Of a stretch of 64,000 bases of DNA, positions 41,995 through 50,146 are shown piece after piece; position 1 is the stretch's first letter, and each line of letters begins with the position of its first letter. Both the position numbers and the translations under genes were made by a program. Location: positions 34,957 to 98,956 of the forward strand of contig JASHOQ010000058.1 in the NCBI GenBank assembly GCA_030041045.1, read 5' to 3'. The notes under the pieces were generated by a model. That model made no database searches and was not told where the DNA came from. It worked only from the letters and a program-made list of their open reading frames with translations. The DNA comes from Acidobacteriaceae bacterium. GTDB lineage: Bacteria; Acidobacteriota; Terriglobia; Terriglobales; Acidobacteriaceae.

Positions 41995-42506
41995 CTCCGA
42001 TTGCTGCCCGACAGACCGGATTGAGCGATCGAACTCGGCACGGCAGGGCGACTAACGCCGTCGCGGAACTCTTTCGCTCGAAGCTTTCGGTGCCTAATAT
42101 CTACCTCGATCCCAAACTCGCCACACCGCAAATCGATTTGCTCGCCGTAGATAAGGCTGGCAGTGGCGACCTGCATGGCGTTGAAGTCAAGATTCCCAAT
42201 CACTTTGCCTCTTCGCTTCCTAATCTTCGGGCAAATGTCGCGCGACTGAAGGTGTGGCCAGCACACTTTCGCTATCTGGCCTTGCCAAAGTCGCGCGCAA
42301 TAGAAAATATGTTGCCAAAATTGCAGCTGTTTTCTCCCGACGGCTTCGGCCGGATTGGAATTCTACTCGTAACAGAGCCGGAGTCTGGCTTGCCCCAAGT
42401 AGAAATTGCCATCCCGCCTGAGCGCTACCGGGTTCCTGCAGAGGGAGTGCAAAAAGTCGACAAGTTCCTCGCGAAGACCCGGCCTGATATTGAGACAAGG
42501 ATTTGA
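41991..42506 (+). CDS. PD-(D/E)XK-like protein paired with the HEPN-like gene
   Basis: A 171-residue protein, translationally coupled to the HEPN-like gene by an ATGA overlap. The motif D49 (P-Q-I-D-L-L-A-V-D) ... V-E65-V-K67-I-P, with Glu26 in the preceding helix, fits the D-x15-E-x-K core of restriction-endonuclease-like nucleases. The second half (L-K-V-W-P-A-H-F-R-Y-L-A-L-P and G-I-L-L-V-T-E-P) is consistent with the later strands of that fold. I know no named system with this gene order. Alternatives are an inactive member that binds or neutralises the HEPN protein, or a mere structural resemblance. Confidence 0.55.
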   Translation: MTPIAARQTGLSDRTRHGRATNAVAELFRSKLSVPNIYLDPKLATPQIDLLAVDKAGSGDLHGVEVKIPNHFASSLPNLRANVARLKVWPAHFRYLALPKSRAIENMLPKLQLFSPDGFGRIGILLVTEPESGLPQVEIAIPPERYRVPAEGVQKVDKFLAKTRPDIETRI

Positions 42507-42553
42507 AGCACTTCACCGTGAAGAAGAACTGGGACAATCCGGTGGAGCATGCG

Positions 42554-43936
42554 ATGCCCGCGGGGGTGCGGGTTCCGGCGGAGGTGCGCATTGGGAGAGT
42601 CCGGGTGCGGCCGGCGACGGTACTGGCGCCGATGGCAGGCGTGACGGATACGGTGTTCCGGAGGTTTATTCGGCATGCCAGTCTGTTTACGAGGGAACAG
42701 GGACCAGGGGTCAGGGGTCAGGGAGAGACGAGTGGTCAGTGGTCAGTGATCAGGGATCAGGACGCCCGGGTCCCCAAGTGCGAGGGACCCGGAGCACCCA
42801 GTTTTTTCGGGAGGGAACAGGGATCAGGGGTCAGGGATCAGAAGACAGGGAACAGGGAACAGGGAATAGGGAGTAGGATCCGCGGTCCGGAGCTTGCCGG
42901 CATTGAGGCGGCGATCAGCAATGTGGAGAGCGGGTGCGGGCTGCTGATGACGGAGTTCACGTCGGCCGACGGGCTGACGCGGATGCGGGAGTCGAAGCGG
43001 CGGCGTTACCTGACGTTTTACGACGACGAGCATCCCATCGGGGCGCAGCTCTTCGGGTCGAATGCGGAGACGCTGGCCGAAGCGGCGCGGATTGTGGAGG
43101 AGACGGGCTTCGATACGGTCGACCTGAATCTGGGCTGCCCGGCCAAGCGCGTGGTGGGGTGCAACGGAGGGTCGGGGTTGCTGCGCGATCTGCCGAAAAT
43201 TGCCGAGATTTTTCGCGCGGTGCGGAGGGCGGTGACGATTCCCTTCACCGTGAAGTTCCGCATGGGCTGGAACGAGCAGCAGATTGTATGTGTGGAGCTG
43301 GCGCGGATGGCAGAGGCCGAGGGGCTGAACGCGGTGGCGCTGCATGCGCGGACGCGCGAGCAGGGCTACAGCGGGCAGGCTGCGTGGGCATGGATTGCCG
43401 CGGTGAAGGAAGCGGTGGGGATTCCGGTGATTGGCAACGGCGACGTGAGGACGCCCGAAGATGCGGCGGCAATGGTGGCCGAGACCGGCTGCGATGCGGT
43501 GATGATCGGCCGCGCGGCGCCGGCGAATCCGTGGATCTTCCGGCAGATTGCGCAGTACACGGCGACCGGGCAGTACGACGCGCCGACGGACGAGGACCGG
43601 TACCGGATGATCCGCGCGTATTTTGAAATGCTGCTAGCCGAGGAAGAAAATACGCGGGACCCGGCGCGGGATGTGCGAATTGGTGATCCCGCGGTCCCCG
43701 CGGACAGGTCTTCGTCCGCGGGGTGCGGTCCCGCGGGCAAGATGAAGCAGTTTGCCACCTGGTTCACGCACGGCGTGGCCGGCGGGGCGAAGCTGCGCGC
43801 GGCCATCTACCAGGCGCGAACCGGAGAGGCCGTGTTGGCTGAAGTAGAGCGGTTCTTTGCGGCGCGGAGCACGGAGAGCGACGAGACGGCGGACCTGGCG
43901 GCGGCCTACCCGGAGGCGGAGTTGATCTGCGATTAA
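42554..43936 (+). CDS. dus: tRNA-dihydrouridine synthase with two repeat-derived insertions
   Basis: A 460-residue FMN-dependent Dus protein. The opening is A-T-V-L-A-P-M-A-G-V-T-D-T-V-F-R-R, then T-E-F-T-S-A-D-G-L, N-L-G-C-P-A-K-R-V-V-G-C-N-G-G-S-G-L-L with the catalytic Cys, T-V-K-F-R-M-G-W, V-A-L-H-A-R-T-R-E-Q-G-Y, and I-G-N-G-D-V-R-T-P-E-D-A. Between F-R-R-F-I-R and C-G-L-L-M-T there are about 80 extra residues, most coded by heptanucleotide repeats and a palindrome; a second insertion (43685-43738) lies in the C-terminal helical domain. The reading frame stays open. ATG 42554 has GGTGGAG upstream; TTG 42503 is an alternative. The enzyme reduces uridines in the tRNA D-loop. Confidence 0.88.
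   Translation: MPAGVRVPAEVRIGRVRVRPATVLAPMAGVTDTVFRRFIRHASLFTREQGPGVRGQGETSGQWSVIRDQDARVPKCEGPGAPSFFGREQGSGVRDQKTGNREQGIGSRIRGPELAGIEAAISNVESGCGLLMTEFTSADGLTRMRESKRRRYLTFYDDEHPIGAQLFGSNAETLAEAARIVEETGFDTVDLNLGCPAKRVVGCNGGSGLLRDLPKIAEIFRAVRRAVTIPFTVKFRMGWNEQQIVCVELARMAEAEGLNAVALHARTREQGYSGQAAWAWIAAVKEAVGIPVIGNGDVRTPEDAAAMVAETGCDAVMIGRAAPANPWIFRQIAQYTATGQYDAPTDEDRYRMIRAYFEMLLAEEENTRDPARDVRIGDPAVPADRSSSAGCGPAGKMKQFATWFTHGVAGGAKLRAAIYQARTGEAVLAEVERFFAARSTESDETADLAAAYPEAELICD
42691..42880. repeat. Intragenic heptanucleotide arrays with a central palindrome
   Basis: Within dus: units GGGAACA, GGGACCA, GGGGTCA, GTGGTCA, GTGATCA and GGGATCA, then a perfect 9-bp hairpin CCGGGTCCC/GGGACCCGG (42766-42774, 42784-42792), then a second array (GGGATCA, GGGGTCA, GGGAACA, GGGAATA). 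The 7-base period is not a multiple of three, yet the frame is kept. Confidence 0.85.
43685..43738. repeat. Intragenic GC-rich palindrome in dus
   Basis: CCCCGCGGAC (43696-43705) and GTCCGCGGGG (43714-43723) form a perfect 10-bp stem with an 8-base loop, flanked by further CCCGCGG blocks. It adds a short G/P/A/S-rich segment to the protein just before K-M-K-Q-F-A-T-W-F. Confidence 0.75.
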
Positions 43937-43942
43937 GCGCGA

Positions 43943-44077
43943 TACCCCCCACCCAAGCAAAGCTTGGATGGGGCACCCTATGGCGCGAGGCCGGGTTCCG
44001 GCGCCCCTACGGGGCGCGCGGTTCGCGCGGAGTTCAAATCGTTACCCCACCCAAGGAGAGCTTGGATGGGGCACCCC
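43943..44077. repeat. Two family-B hairpin elements between convergent genes
   Basis: CACCCAAGC-AAA-GCTTGGATGGGG at about 43949 and CACCCAAGG-AGA-GCTTGGATGGGG at about 44048, each followed by CACCC. Between them is a CGCCCCTACGGGGCG palindrome. They fill nearly the whole gap between dus and the PP2C gene. Confidence 0.75.
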
Positions 44078-44094
44078 GGGGCTTGCTTGCCGGT

Positions 44095-45813
44095 TCAGAG
44101 CAGGTGAAGCAGATGATCGATGCCGAACCAGTTCTGGAACAGAGCGAAGTAGACCAGCCCGCACGAGGTGCAGAAGGCCATCACAAGAATTCCCAAACAC
44201 TTCAGCAGCGTGGATACCTCGGGAGTGGAGTCCCTGAACCGGGCGTGGAGATCGAAGGGCTGCACCGGGAGGCTGTCGAATGAGCGTTTGGGCGAGGATG
44301 CGCACGTGACCAGAATGGAAGCGACGAGCGTGGGAAAGGCCGGGGTTAGCGGCCGGCGCTCGGCCCCTTCAATTGGAGAGCCTTCCTTTACGGAGTTGAA
44401 GACGGTGTGCCACTCCGGCGCAAAGTCAAAGTCCCGGCCAAGCGGATAGACGAACATTTCCCAAAGGTCGGCCACGACCCCGCGAATGGTGGTCATCCTG
44501 GGTTCGGTACTTGCCAGCTCGAGGGCCGATTCCGAGAGCCGGGCGGAGAAGGGCGTCGGCTGCCATCCGGTCATTGGCAGTTGAGAAAAATCGTCTTCAG
44601 AGAATTGGTCTTCAGCGAAATGGTCTTCCGGAATCCCGGCTTCCGGGATCTGCTCTTGATGGATCTGCGCTTGCGGCCGTTGCGGCTCGAGAGTGGATTC
44701 GAGCCAAAACACGGGTTCAAAGCCGATGCCGGCGTTAGCCGGCGGCGCGGTTTCGGGCTCTGGGGTGGGAGCAAATGGGGACTCGAAAGCAGAATCCGGC
44801 AGGATTTCCGGCAACGCCGCCAAGTCGTCTGTCTCGGGAACAACGGGAGCGGCGAATGCGGCGAGGGGCGCGGTTTCCGATTCGGCAGCCGGCGCAATTT
44901 CAGGCAGCGGCTGAGAGGCGATGGACGGCTCAGGCAACTCGGAAGTGAAGAGGTGCTGGAGGCGCAGCTCCAGAGGATCGGATTTCGATCCGTACGCGGG
45001 CGCCGGCTCGCGCGCAGCGGCAGCCGCGCCGCTTCCCGCCAGGCGCGCAATCTGGATGCCGACATTGTCGTGGCCACCGGCGTCGAGAGCCAGATCGAGG
45101 AGCGAGCGGGATGCCTGTTCCGCAGTGAGCTCGGAATCGGCCAGAACACGCTCGATTTCCGCATCGGAAACGTAGCCCCAGAGACCGTCGGAGCAAAGGA
45201 GCAGGGTGTCGCCCGGCCCAAGGTCCACCGAATTCACGTCGACCTTCACGTTCGACTCGTGGCCGAGAGCGCGGGTGAGGACGGAGGCGTCAGGGTGGTT
45301 GCGCGCCTGCTCAGGGGCAATGAGGTTGTTGTCGAGAAGGAGCTGGACGGCCGAGTGGTCGCGGGTGATGCGCGTGAGGCAGCGGTTGTGGACAAGGTAA
45401 GCGCGGCTGTCGCCGACGTGGCCGATCCAGGCTTGCACGGCCGGCGGGTTTTCAGGATGCTGCTGCAGGAGAGCGAGCACGACCGTGGAGCCCATGCGAT
45501 TGTTCGGGGTGCCAGGCTCGGCGGCCGCGGCAACGATTTCCGCGTTGGCGCGGCAGACTGCCTCCTCAATCGCAATGTCGATGGGGAAAAATGTGGGCGT
45601 GCCTTCAAGGCTGGAGGCGATGACGTCGACCGCCATGCGGGAGGCCACGGCGCCGCCCTCGTAACCGCCGATACCGTCGGCGACGATGAGCAGCTCGCCG
45701 AGAGGCGTAGCGCATTGACGCACGGAGTCCTGATTTTCCTCTCGGACTTTGCCGCGGTCGCACTGGTTCGCGAACTGAATGGCAACCGCTTCGGGAATGG
45801 ACGTTGCGCTCAT
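44095..45813 (-). CDS. PP2C-type protein serine/threonine phosphatase with C-terminal membrane anchor
   Basis: A 572-residue protein. Residues about 10-245 are a complete PP2C domain: C-D-R-G-K-V-R-E-E-N-Q-D, V-A-D-G-I-G-G-Y-E-G-G, G-S-T-V-V, H-V-G-D-S-R-A-Y, T-R-D-H-S-A-V, C-S-D-G-L-W-G-Y and G-G-H-D-N-V-G. Metal-binding Asp residues are all present. A 200-residue Pro/Glu/Ala-rich linker follows, then a less acidic segment and one C-terminal hydrophobic helix (L-K-C-L-G-I-L-V-M-A-F-C-T-S-C-G-L-V-Y). It would dephosphorylate proteins modified by Hanks-type kinases; no kinase gene is in this window. Confidence 0.88.
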   Translation of the reverse strand: MSATSIPEAVAIQFANQCDRGKVREENQDSVRQCATPLGELLIVADGIGGYEGGAVASRMAVDVIASSLEGTPTFFPIDIAIEEAVCRANAEIVAAAAEPGTPNNRMGSTVVLALLQQHPENPPAVQAWIGHVGDSRAYLVHNRCLTRITRDHSAVQLLLDNNLIAPEQARNHPDASVLTRALGHESNVKVDVNSVDLGPGDTLLLCSDGLWGYVSDAEIERVLADSELTAEQASRSLLDLALDAGGHDNVGIQIARLAGSGAAAAAREPAPAYGSKSDPLELRLQHLFTSELPEPSIASQPLPEIAPAAESETAPLAAFAAPVVPETDDLAALPEILPDSAFESPFAPTPEPETAPPANAGIGFEPVFWLESTLEPQRPQAQIHQEQIPEAGIPEDHFAEDQFSEDDFSQLPMTGWQPTPFSARLSESALELASTEPRMTTIRGVVADLWEMFVYPLGRDFDFAPEWHTVFNSVKEGSPIEGAERRPLTPAFPTLVASILVTCASSPKRSFDSLPVQPFDLHARFRDSTPEVSTLLKCLGILVMAFCTSCGLVYFALFQNWFGIDHLLHLL

Positions 45814-46163
45814 TGGTAGAGCCTTGCGATATTTATAGTTTCCCGAATTCCCGTGCAAGCCTGTTTCGCAAAAATCGCTGCGTTCCGCAGGGCCCAACTC
45901 TAAGGCGGCTTCAGCTCTAAGGCGATTTCAGCGTGCACCCAGGCAACAGACACACATCAACCGTTGCGGGGGATTCTCAAACTCTAGCACGGGAATTTGC
46001 GCGATGGGCGGCGGAGAGACGAGGAAAATGGGGAAAGAAAAGTAACTCTCCGTTGTGCGGGGATCGCCGGTTACTGAACCGCGAATGGGTTCGGTGACTT
46101 GAGTAATCGGAGCCGGAAAAGACACGATGGCCGTTTGCTTTCGGTCAACATTGTCTTCGGTCT

Positions 46164-46169
46164 TATAAT
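46164..46169 (+). promoter_or_regulatory. Likely -10 box for the downstream lipoprotein gene
   Basis: A consensus TATAAT 75 bases upstream of the ATG at 46245 in an otherwise GC-rich stretch; the -35 region is weak. A CGGCAG-GGGTG-CTGCCG hairpin follows in the presumed leader (about 46184-46200). The rest of the 45814-46244 gap shows no gene. Confidence 0.4.
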
Positions 46170-46244
46170 AAGCGTGCGATAGCTCGGCAGGGGTGCTGCC
46201 GGAGCGAGACGGCATCCCTCAATTCAGATTCGCAAGGATGGCTT

Positions 46245-47741
46245 ATGGGGGTGCATTCGCTGTCTTCCAGGCGCAGCCGCAGTTTTTCTTCCTTCCTCTC
46301 CATTTTCACTCTTGTCTTTGCCGCGTGGGCGACCGGCTGCGGCGGAGGTGGGCAGGGCAGGATGGGCACGGGTTCGACTGCGGGCGAAAATACCACGGTG
46401 GTTTTGCTGGCTTCGAGCACGGCAAACGATCAGCTATTCTGGTTTTCCGCAACGCTGAACAGCCTTACCCTGACTACCCAATCCGGAAAGTCGGCTTCGC
46501 TGCTGACGACCCCGTTGACCGAGGAGTTCATGCACCTGAACGGCCACGTGGAGCCAATCGCGACCGTGAGCGTTCCGCAGGGCGTCTACACTTCGGCATC
46601 GTTAATGGTGGGCCAAGCCATGCCCGCATGCGCGGGACAACAATCTTCCGGCGGGCTTCTCATGGATGAAGGTCTCGGCGCATTGAACAAAGTGACCGCA
46701 GCTACCATCGAGCCGGCACAATCGATTACCGTCGACGGAAACGTAATGGGATTGGTTCTTAATCTGCAGGTGTCCCAGACGGCGCCGTTCAGCGGGGGAT
46801 GTTCTCAAAACCTTGCGCTCACCATCACGCCGACTTTCAGCCTGACACCCATTTCGATCGCCGCGCAGCCGACAAACAGCGCGAATGGCAAGGCGCTGGG
46901 CGTTGAAGGGCTGATCAGCCAGGTGAGCGCGGACGGCAGCGGCTTTACGGCCGGCGCCTTTCCGGCCAGCTCCATTTCCGGGAGTCCTTCATGGCAGGTG
47001 AGCGTGGACGACAATACGACATTCCAGGGAGTGGGAAGCGCCCAAGGACTTGCGGCCGGAATGCCGGTCGACATGGACCTGGCGATCGAGCCGGATGGAT
47101 CGCTGCTGGCCACACGGGTTGCCGTCTACGACACGAATACCGCGAACCTGAGCATCGCCTTCGGGCCGCCCTTGGGAATCTATCCTCCTTACGATTCTTC
47201 CGTTTACCCGGTGATGTTCGCGCTTGAAGTGGAGCAGGAAAGCCAGCCGAACGTCCTGACGGCCTTCACCGGGGCCTATGGGCTGAATGCTACATCCCAG
47301 ATTTCAGGCCAGCTTGCGAATTTGCAGAGCCTTCCCTTCCCCGCAACCTTTAATTCGGCAAACCTGGTGGCCGGCCAGAACATCCTGTTCACCATCCATG
47401 CAGCCTCACCGGTCCAATTCACGCCGATAAGCACCATCACCCTGCTTCCCCAGACCCTTGATGGAACGGTGACTGCGATGGGGAGCGCAGGGAATTTCAC
47501 AACCTATACGGTGACGCTGGCGCCCTACGATCTTTTTCCCAATCTGGCGGTGCAAGGGGGACAGACGACGCTGCTGACGAACCCGAACACGGTGGTGGTG
47601 TACGCCGACAGCAATACGCAGATGCTCAACTCAAGCACGGTGAGCGCGGGTGGGCTGTTCCGCTTCTACGGCCTGGTGTTCAACGACAACGGGACGCTGC
47701 GGATGGACTGCGCGCAGGTGAACGGCGGGGTAGCGGAGTAG
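46245..47741 (+). CDS. Large lipoprotein with DUF4382/DUF5666-like domains
   Basis: A 498-residue protein with lipoprotein signal (F-S-S-F-L-S-I-F-T-L-V-F-A-A-W-A-T-G-C-G-G-G-G). Residues about 50-200 (L-N-S-L-T-L-T-T-Q-S-G, V-S-V-P-Q-G-V-Y-T-S-A-S-L) resemble DUF4382, found in secreted lipoproteins. The rest has repeated G-x-I-x-x-V-x-x-D-G-S-G-F and T-V-T-A-M-G-S-A-G-N-F-T-T-Y-T-V elements like DUF5666 OB-type strands. AAGGA lies seven bases before the ATG. Ligand and function unknown; location outer membrane or periplasm. Confidence 0.7.
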   Translation: MGVHSLSSRRSRSFSSFLSIFTLVFAAWATGCGGGGQGRMGTGSTAGENTTVVLLASSTANDQLFWFSATLNSLTLTTQSGKSASLLTTPLTEEFMHLNGHVEPIATVSVPQGVYTSASLMVGQAMPACAGQQSSGGLLMDEGLGALNKVTAATIEPAQSITVDGNVMGLVLNLQVSQTAPFSGGCSQNLALTITPTFSLTPISIAAQPTNSANGKALGVEGLISQVSADGSGFTAGAFPASSISGSPSWQVSVDDNTTFQGVGSAQGLAAGMPVDMDLAIEPDGSLLATRVAVYDTNTANLSIAFGPPLGIYPPYDSSVYPVMFALEVEQESQPNVLTAFTGAYGLNATSQISGQLANLQSLPFPATFNSANLVAGQNILFTIHAASPVQFTPISTITLLPQTLDGTVTAMGSAGNFTTYTVTLAPYDLFPNLAVQGGQTTLLTNPNTVVVYADSNTQMLNSSTVSAGGLFRFYGLVFNDNGTLRMDCAQVNGGVAE

Positions 47742-47836
47742 CTCTTACTGAAGACTTTCCAGGCGCGGGCGGAAGGCGCGGCCGGTCTGGCCGTCGGTGT
47801 GCAGGAAATCGTGTGAGCGGCAGTGGAATGGCCGCA

Positions 47837-48154
47837 TCATGCGAGCGAGAACAGCATGACAACACCGGCACAGAACTCCAGGAAAGAGATCACTAGAATC
47901 ACGTAGCCCACGAAGGCCGCGATGATCTTCAAGACCTGCGTGCGGCGCGCGACCGCTGCTCCCGGCTCATTGGTGATGGCCCAGACCAGAAGCGCGACCC
48001 AGGCCAGCCCGCACCACGCCGTGAGCAGGTTGGTCCAGAAGATGGCCAGATGGTTGCGCTTGCTGCGCGCGATCAGGCTGGGCAAGAAATAAAGAACGAT
48101 GGAGGGAAGAAACAGGATGGCGCCAATGATTGCGTCGGTCCGGGTAATGTCCAT
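47837..48154 (-). CDS. Superinfection-immunity-family membrane protein
   Basis: A 105-residue protein with a GGGAGG site before ATG 48154. The core P-S-I-V-L-Y-F-L-P-S-L-I-A-R-S-K-R-N-H and I-F-W-T-N-L-L-T-A-W-C-G-L-A-W-V-A-L-L-V-W-A matches the family of the T4 Imm superinfection immunity protein (PF14373-type), which in T4 blocks DNA injection by related phages. Bacterial homologues are widespread and mostly untested. A C-terminal extension adds two more hydrophobic helices. It is next to tRNA-Arg, a common integration site. Confidence 0.75.
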   Translation of the reverse strand: MDITRTDAIIGAILFLPSIVLYFLPSLIARSKRNHLAIFWTNLLTAWCGLAWVALLVWAITNEPGAAVARRTQVLKIIAAFVGYVILVISFLEFCAGVVMLFSLA

Positions 48155-48245
48155 TGCCTGCCTCCCTCCGCGCCCTGGAGATGCGCACAGTGCCAATGGA
48201 AGCGCCGTGTGGCAATTTCCTTCGAGTGAGGAGCCCGCAGCGGCG

Positions 48246-48322
<77 letters not shown>

Positions 48323-48659
48323 GTGATTTTATTTTAGCGTTGATGCGATTGAGGCGGCGAGGACGAATCAAGAGGGGCAGCGGTGTGCTGTGCCCGGTCT
48401 CAAGACCGAGACCGGGGGCGCCCGCTCGTTTTGGTGTGCGGCAAGATCGCGGCCTGGGTCCATCGCCCCTACGGGGCTGGGATTCGTTTTAATGCGCGAT
48501 TCCCAGGATTCCGCCGGTCGTCCGCAAAGGCGGACGACGGCTCCATTCTGGGCTATTTTTCCGGCGTCCCTTCGGGGTGTGCTCTTCGCGTCGAAATCAA
48601 ATCTTTCACCCCGCCCAAGCGAAGCTTGGACGGGGCACCCGTCCTACGCGGGATGCAAG
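48323..48659. repeat. Repeat-rich intergenic region with one family-B hairpin
   Basis: Contains CGCCCCTACGGGGCTGG (about 48465), a GTCCGCAAAGGCGGAC hairpin, a CGTCCCTTCGGGGTG segment and one family-B element (CCCCGCCCAAGC-GAA-GCTTGGACGGGG, about 48609) followed by CACCC. The order resembles that at 43.99-44.08 kb. No gene is supported. Confidence 0.65.
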
Positions 48660-49826
48660 CTACGCGGTGGGGACGCAGGCGGGGAAGGCGCCGGTGGAGA
48701 CTTCGACGAGGTAACGGATGACGGCGGCCTCGGCCCAGTGGATGTCGTCGCCGGGGGCGGGACCGAGGAAGGCGCAGTGGCCGCCGTGGCGGGTTTCGAC
48801 GAAGACGATGTGGGGATTCAAGAGCAGACGCGCGCGGGTGGCGGGAGTGATGCGGATGAAGGGATCGTCCTGGGCGCAGAGGACGAGCGTGGGCACGGCG
48901 ATGCGGTCGAGAATTTTAGCTGAGGCGGCGCGATGGTAGTAGTCGTCGGCGTCGAGGAAGCCGCAGTAGGGGGCGACGATTTTGTCGTCGAACTCGCGGA
49001 TGGAATGGACGGGTTCGATGCCGGCGGTGCGGTAGATGGCGGGAAAGAGCGCGGCCTTGCGGCGGTAGCGGCGCATGAGGTTGCGCAGAAAATGCCACTC
49101 GTAGACCCGGTTCAGAGGTTCGTGGAGAGCGTCGGCGCCGGCGGCGATATCGATGACGGGACAGACGGTGGCGATGGCGACCAGAGGCGAGCGCGCACCC
49201 CACTCGCCGGCGAGCTTGAGCACCAGGTTGCCGCCCATGGAGTAACCCACGAGGGCCACGCGGGTGAGCCCGTATTTGCCGGCGAAGTGCTCGACCACGG
49301 CGCCCACATCCCCGGAAAGGCCGGAGTGGTAGAGGCTAGGGGTGAGCGTCTCCGAGCCGCCGCAGTTGCGCATGTTCATGCGCACGACATTCATGCCGGC
49401 AGCCCAGGCGCGCGCGGCGATGCCGAGCATGTAGCGGGAGTCACAGGAGCCCTCGAGGCCGTGGACGAGGACAACGGTGAGACGGCCGGAGCGATAGGGT
49501 TCAGGCTGCCAGTGACCGTGGCAGAGAACGCGGCTGCCGTCGGCATGGTCGACACGGACGGCTTCCGGCGTGGAGGGCAGGCGGAACGGAGGACGAGGCA
49601 GGAAGTTGCCGACGATGGTTTGCAGATGGCCGTTGGAAAGGCCGCGGCGCGGCCTAAATGAAGTGAGCCACGTGGGCAACTGCGCGAGCCGGCGCGCATG
49701 GCGCAACTCTTCGAGGCTCAAATTCGGGGTGCGGGGAAACTCGATGGGCTGTGCGTAGGACCGAAGCCTGGCAGGATGGGACGAGGGGAGGGGCGGAAAG
49801 CGGTCGGACTCGCGGCCTCCATTCAT
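48660..49826 (-). CDS. YheT-family alpha/beta hydrolase
   Basis: A 388-residue protein. It has the YheT/ABHD1-3 signature: R-P-R-R-G-L-S-N-G-H-L-Q-T-I near residue 60, V-V-L-V-H-G-L-E-G-S near 120, the nucleophile elbow V-G-Y-S-M-G-G-N near 196, an acid in C-A-Q-D-D-P-F-I and the late catalytic His in R-H-G-G-H-C-A-F. Family members act on lipids or small esters; the bacterial substrate is not known. ATG 49826 is preferred over TTG 49835. Confidence 0.85.
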   Translation of the reverse strand: MNGGRESDRFPPLPSSHPARLRSYAQPIEFPRTPNLSLEELRHARRLAQLPTWLTSFRPRRGLSNGHLQTIVGNFLPRPPFRLPSTPEAVRVDHADGSRVLCHGHWQPEPYRSGRLTVVLVHGLEGSCDSRYMLGIAARAWAAGMNVVRMNMRNCGGSETLTPSLYHSGLSGDVGAVVEHFAGKYGLTRVALVGYSMGGNLVLKLAGEWGARSPLVAIATVCPVIDIAAGADALHEPLNRVYEWHFLRNLMRRYRRKAALFPAIYRTAGIEPVHSIREFDDKIVAPYCGFLDADDYYHRAASAKILDRIAVPTLVLCAQDDPFIRITPATRARLLLNPHIVFVETRHGGHCAFLGPAPGDDIHWAEAAVIRYLVEVSTGAFPACVPTA

Positions 49827-49881
49827 CGGTCTCAAATTAGAGAATACACCGACGGGAGAATGCCGACCCGGAGGGTGTGTC

Positions 49882-49957
49882 TGGGGCGGCTAGTGGGGAT
49901 CGAACCCACGACATCCTGAGCCACAGTCAGGCGTTCTGCCTCTGAACTATAGCCGCC
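49882..49957 (-). tRNA. tRNA-His (GTG)
   Basis: Minus-strand cloverleaf with an eight-pair acceptor (G-1 opposite C73, as specific for tRNA-His), anticodon stem CCTGA/TCAGG around CTGTGGC (anticodon GTG), and T-loop TTCGATC. CCA is encoded at 49884-49882. Confidence 0.96.
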
Positions 49958-50069
49958 ATGCGCCTTTTCGATTGTAGCATCGGGCGTGGTGCGCGGAAGG
50001 CGAGCGCAGGGAGCGGAAACGCAGGCGCGAATCGGGTTAAAATCGAAGCAGCAGCGGGTGAAATCGCGT

Positions 50070-50146
50070 CGGGGCGTAGCGCAGTCTGGTAGCGCATCTG
50101 CTTTGGGAGCAGAGGGTCGGGGGTTCGAATCCCTCCGCCCCGACCA
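50070..50146 (+). tRNA. tRNA-Pro (TGG)
   Basis: Acceptor CGGGGCG/CGCCCCG, anticodon stem TCTGC/GCAGA around TTTGGGA (anticodon TGG), T-loop TTCGAAT. Discriminator A at 50143 and encoded CCA (50144-50146). A lower-GC region of different character starts right after it. Confidence 0.97.

Noticed and set aside
44407..45819. 470-codon plus-strand frame opposite the PP2C gene
   Set aside because: The minus-strand gene has all PP2C metal-binding motifs; the plus frame has none.
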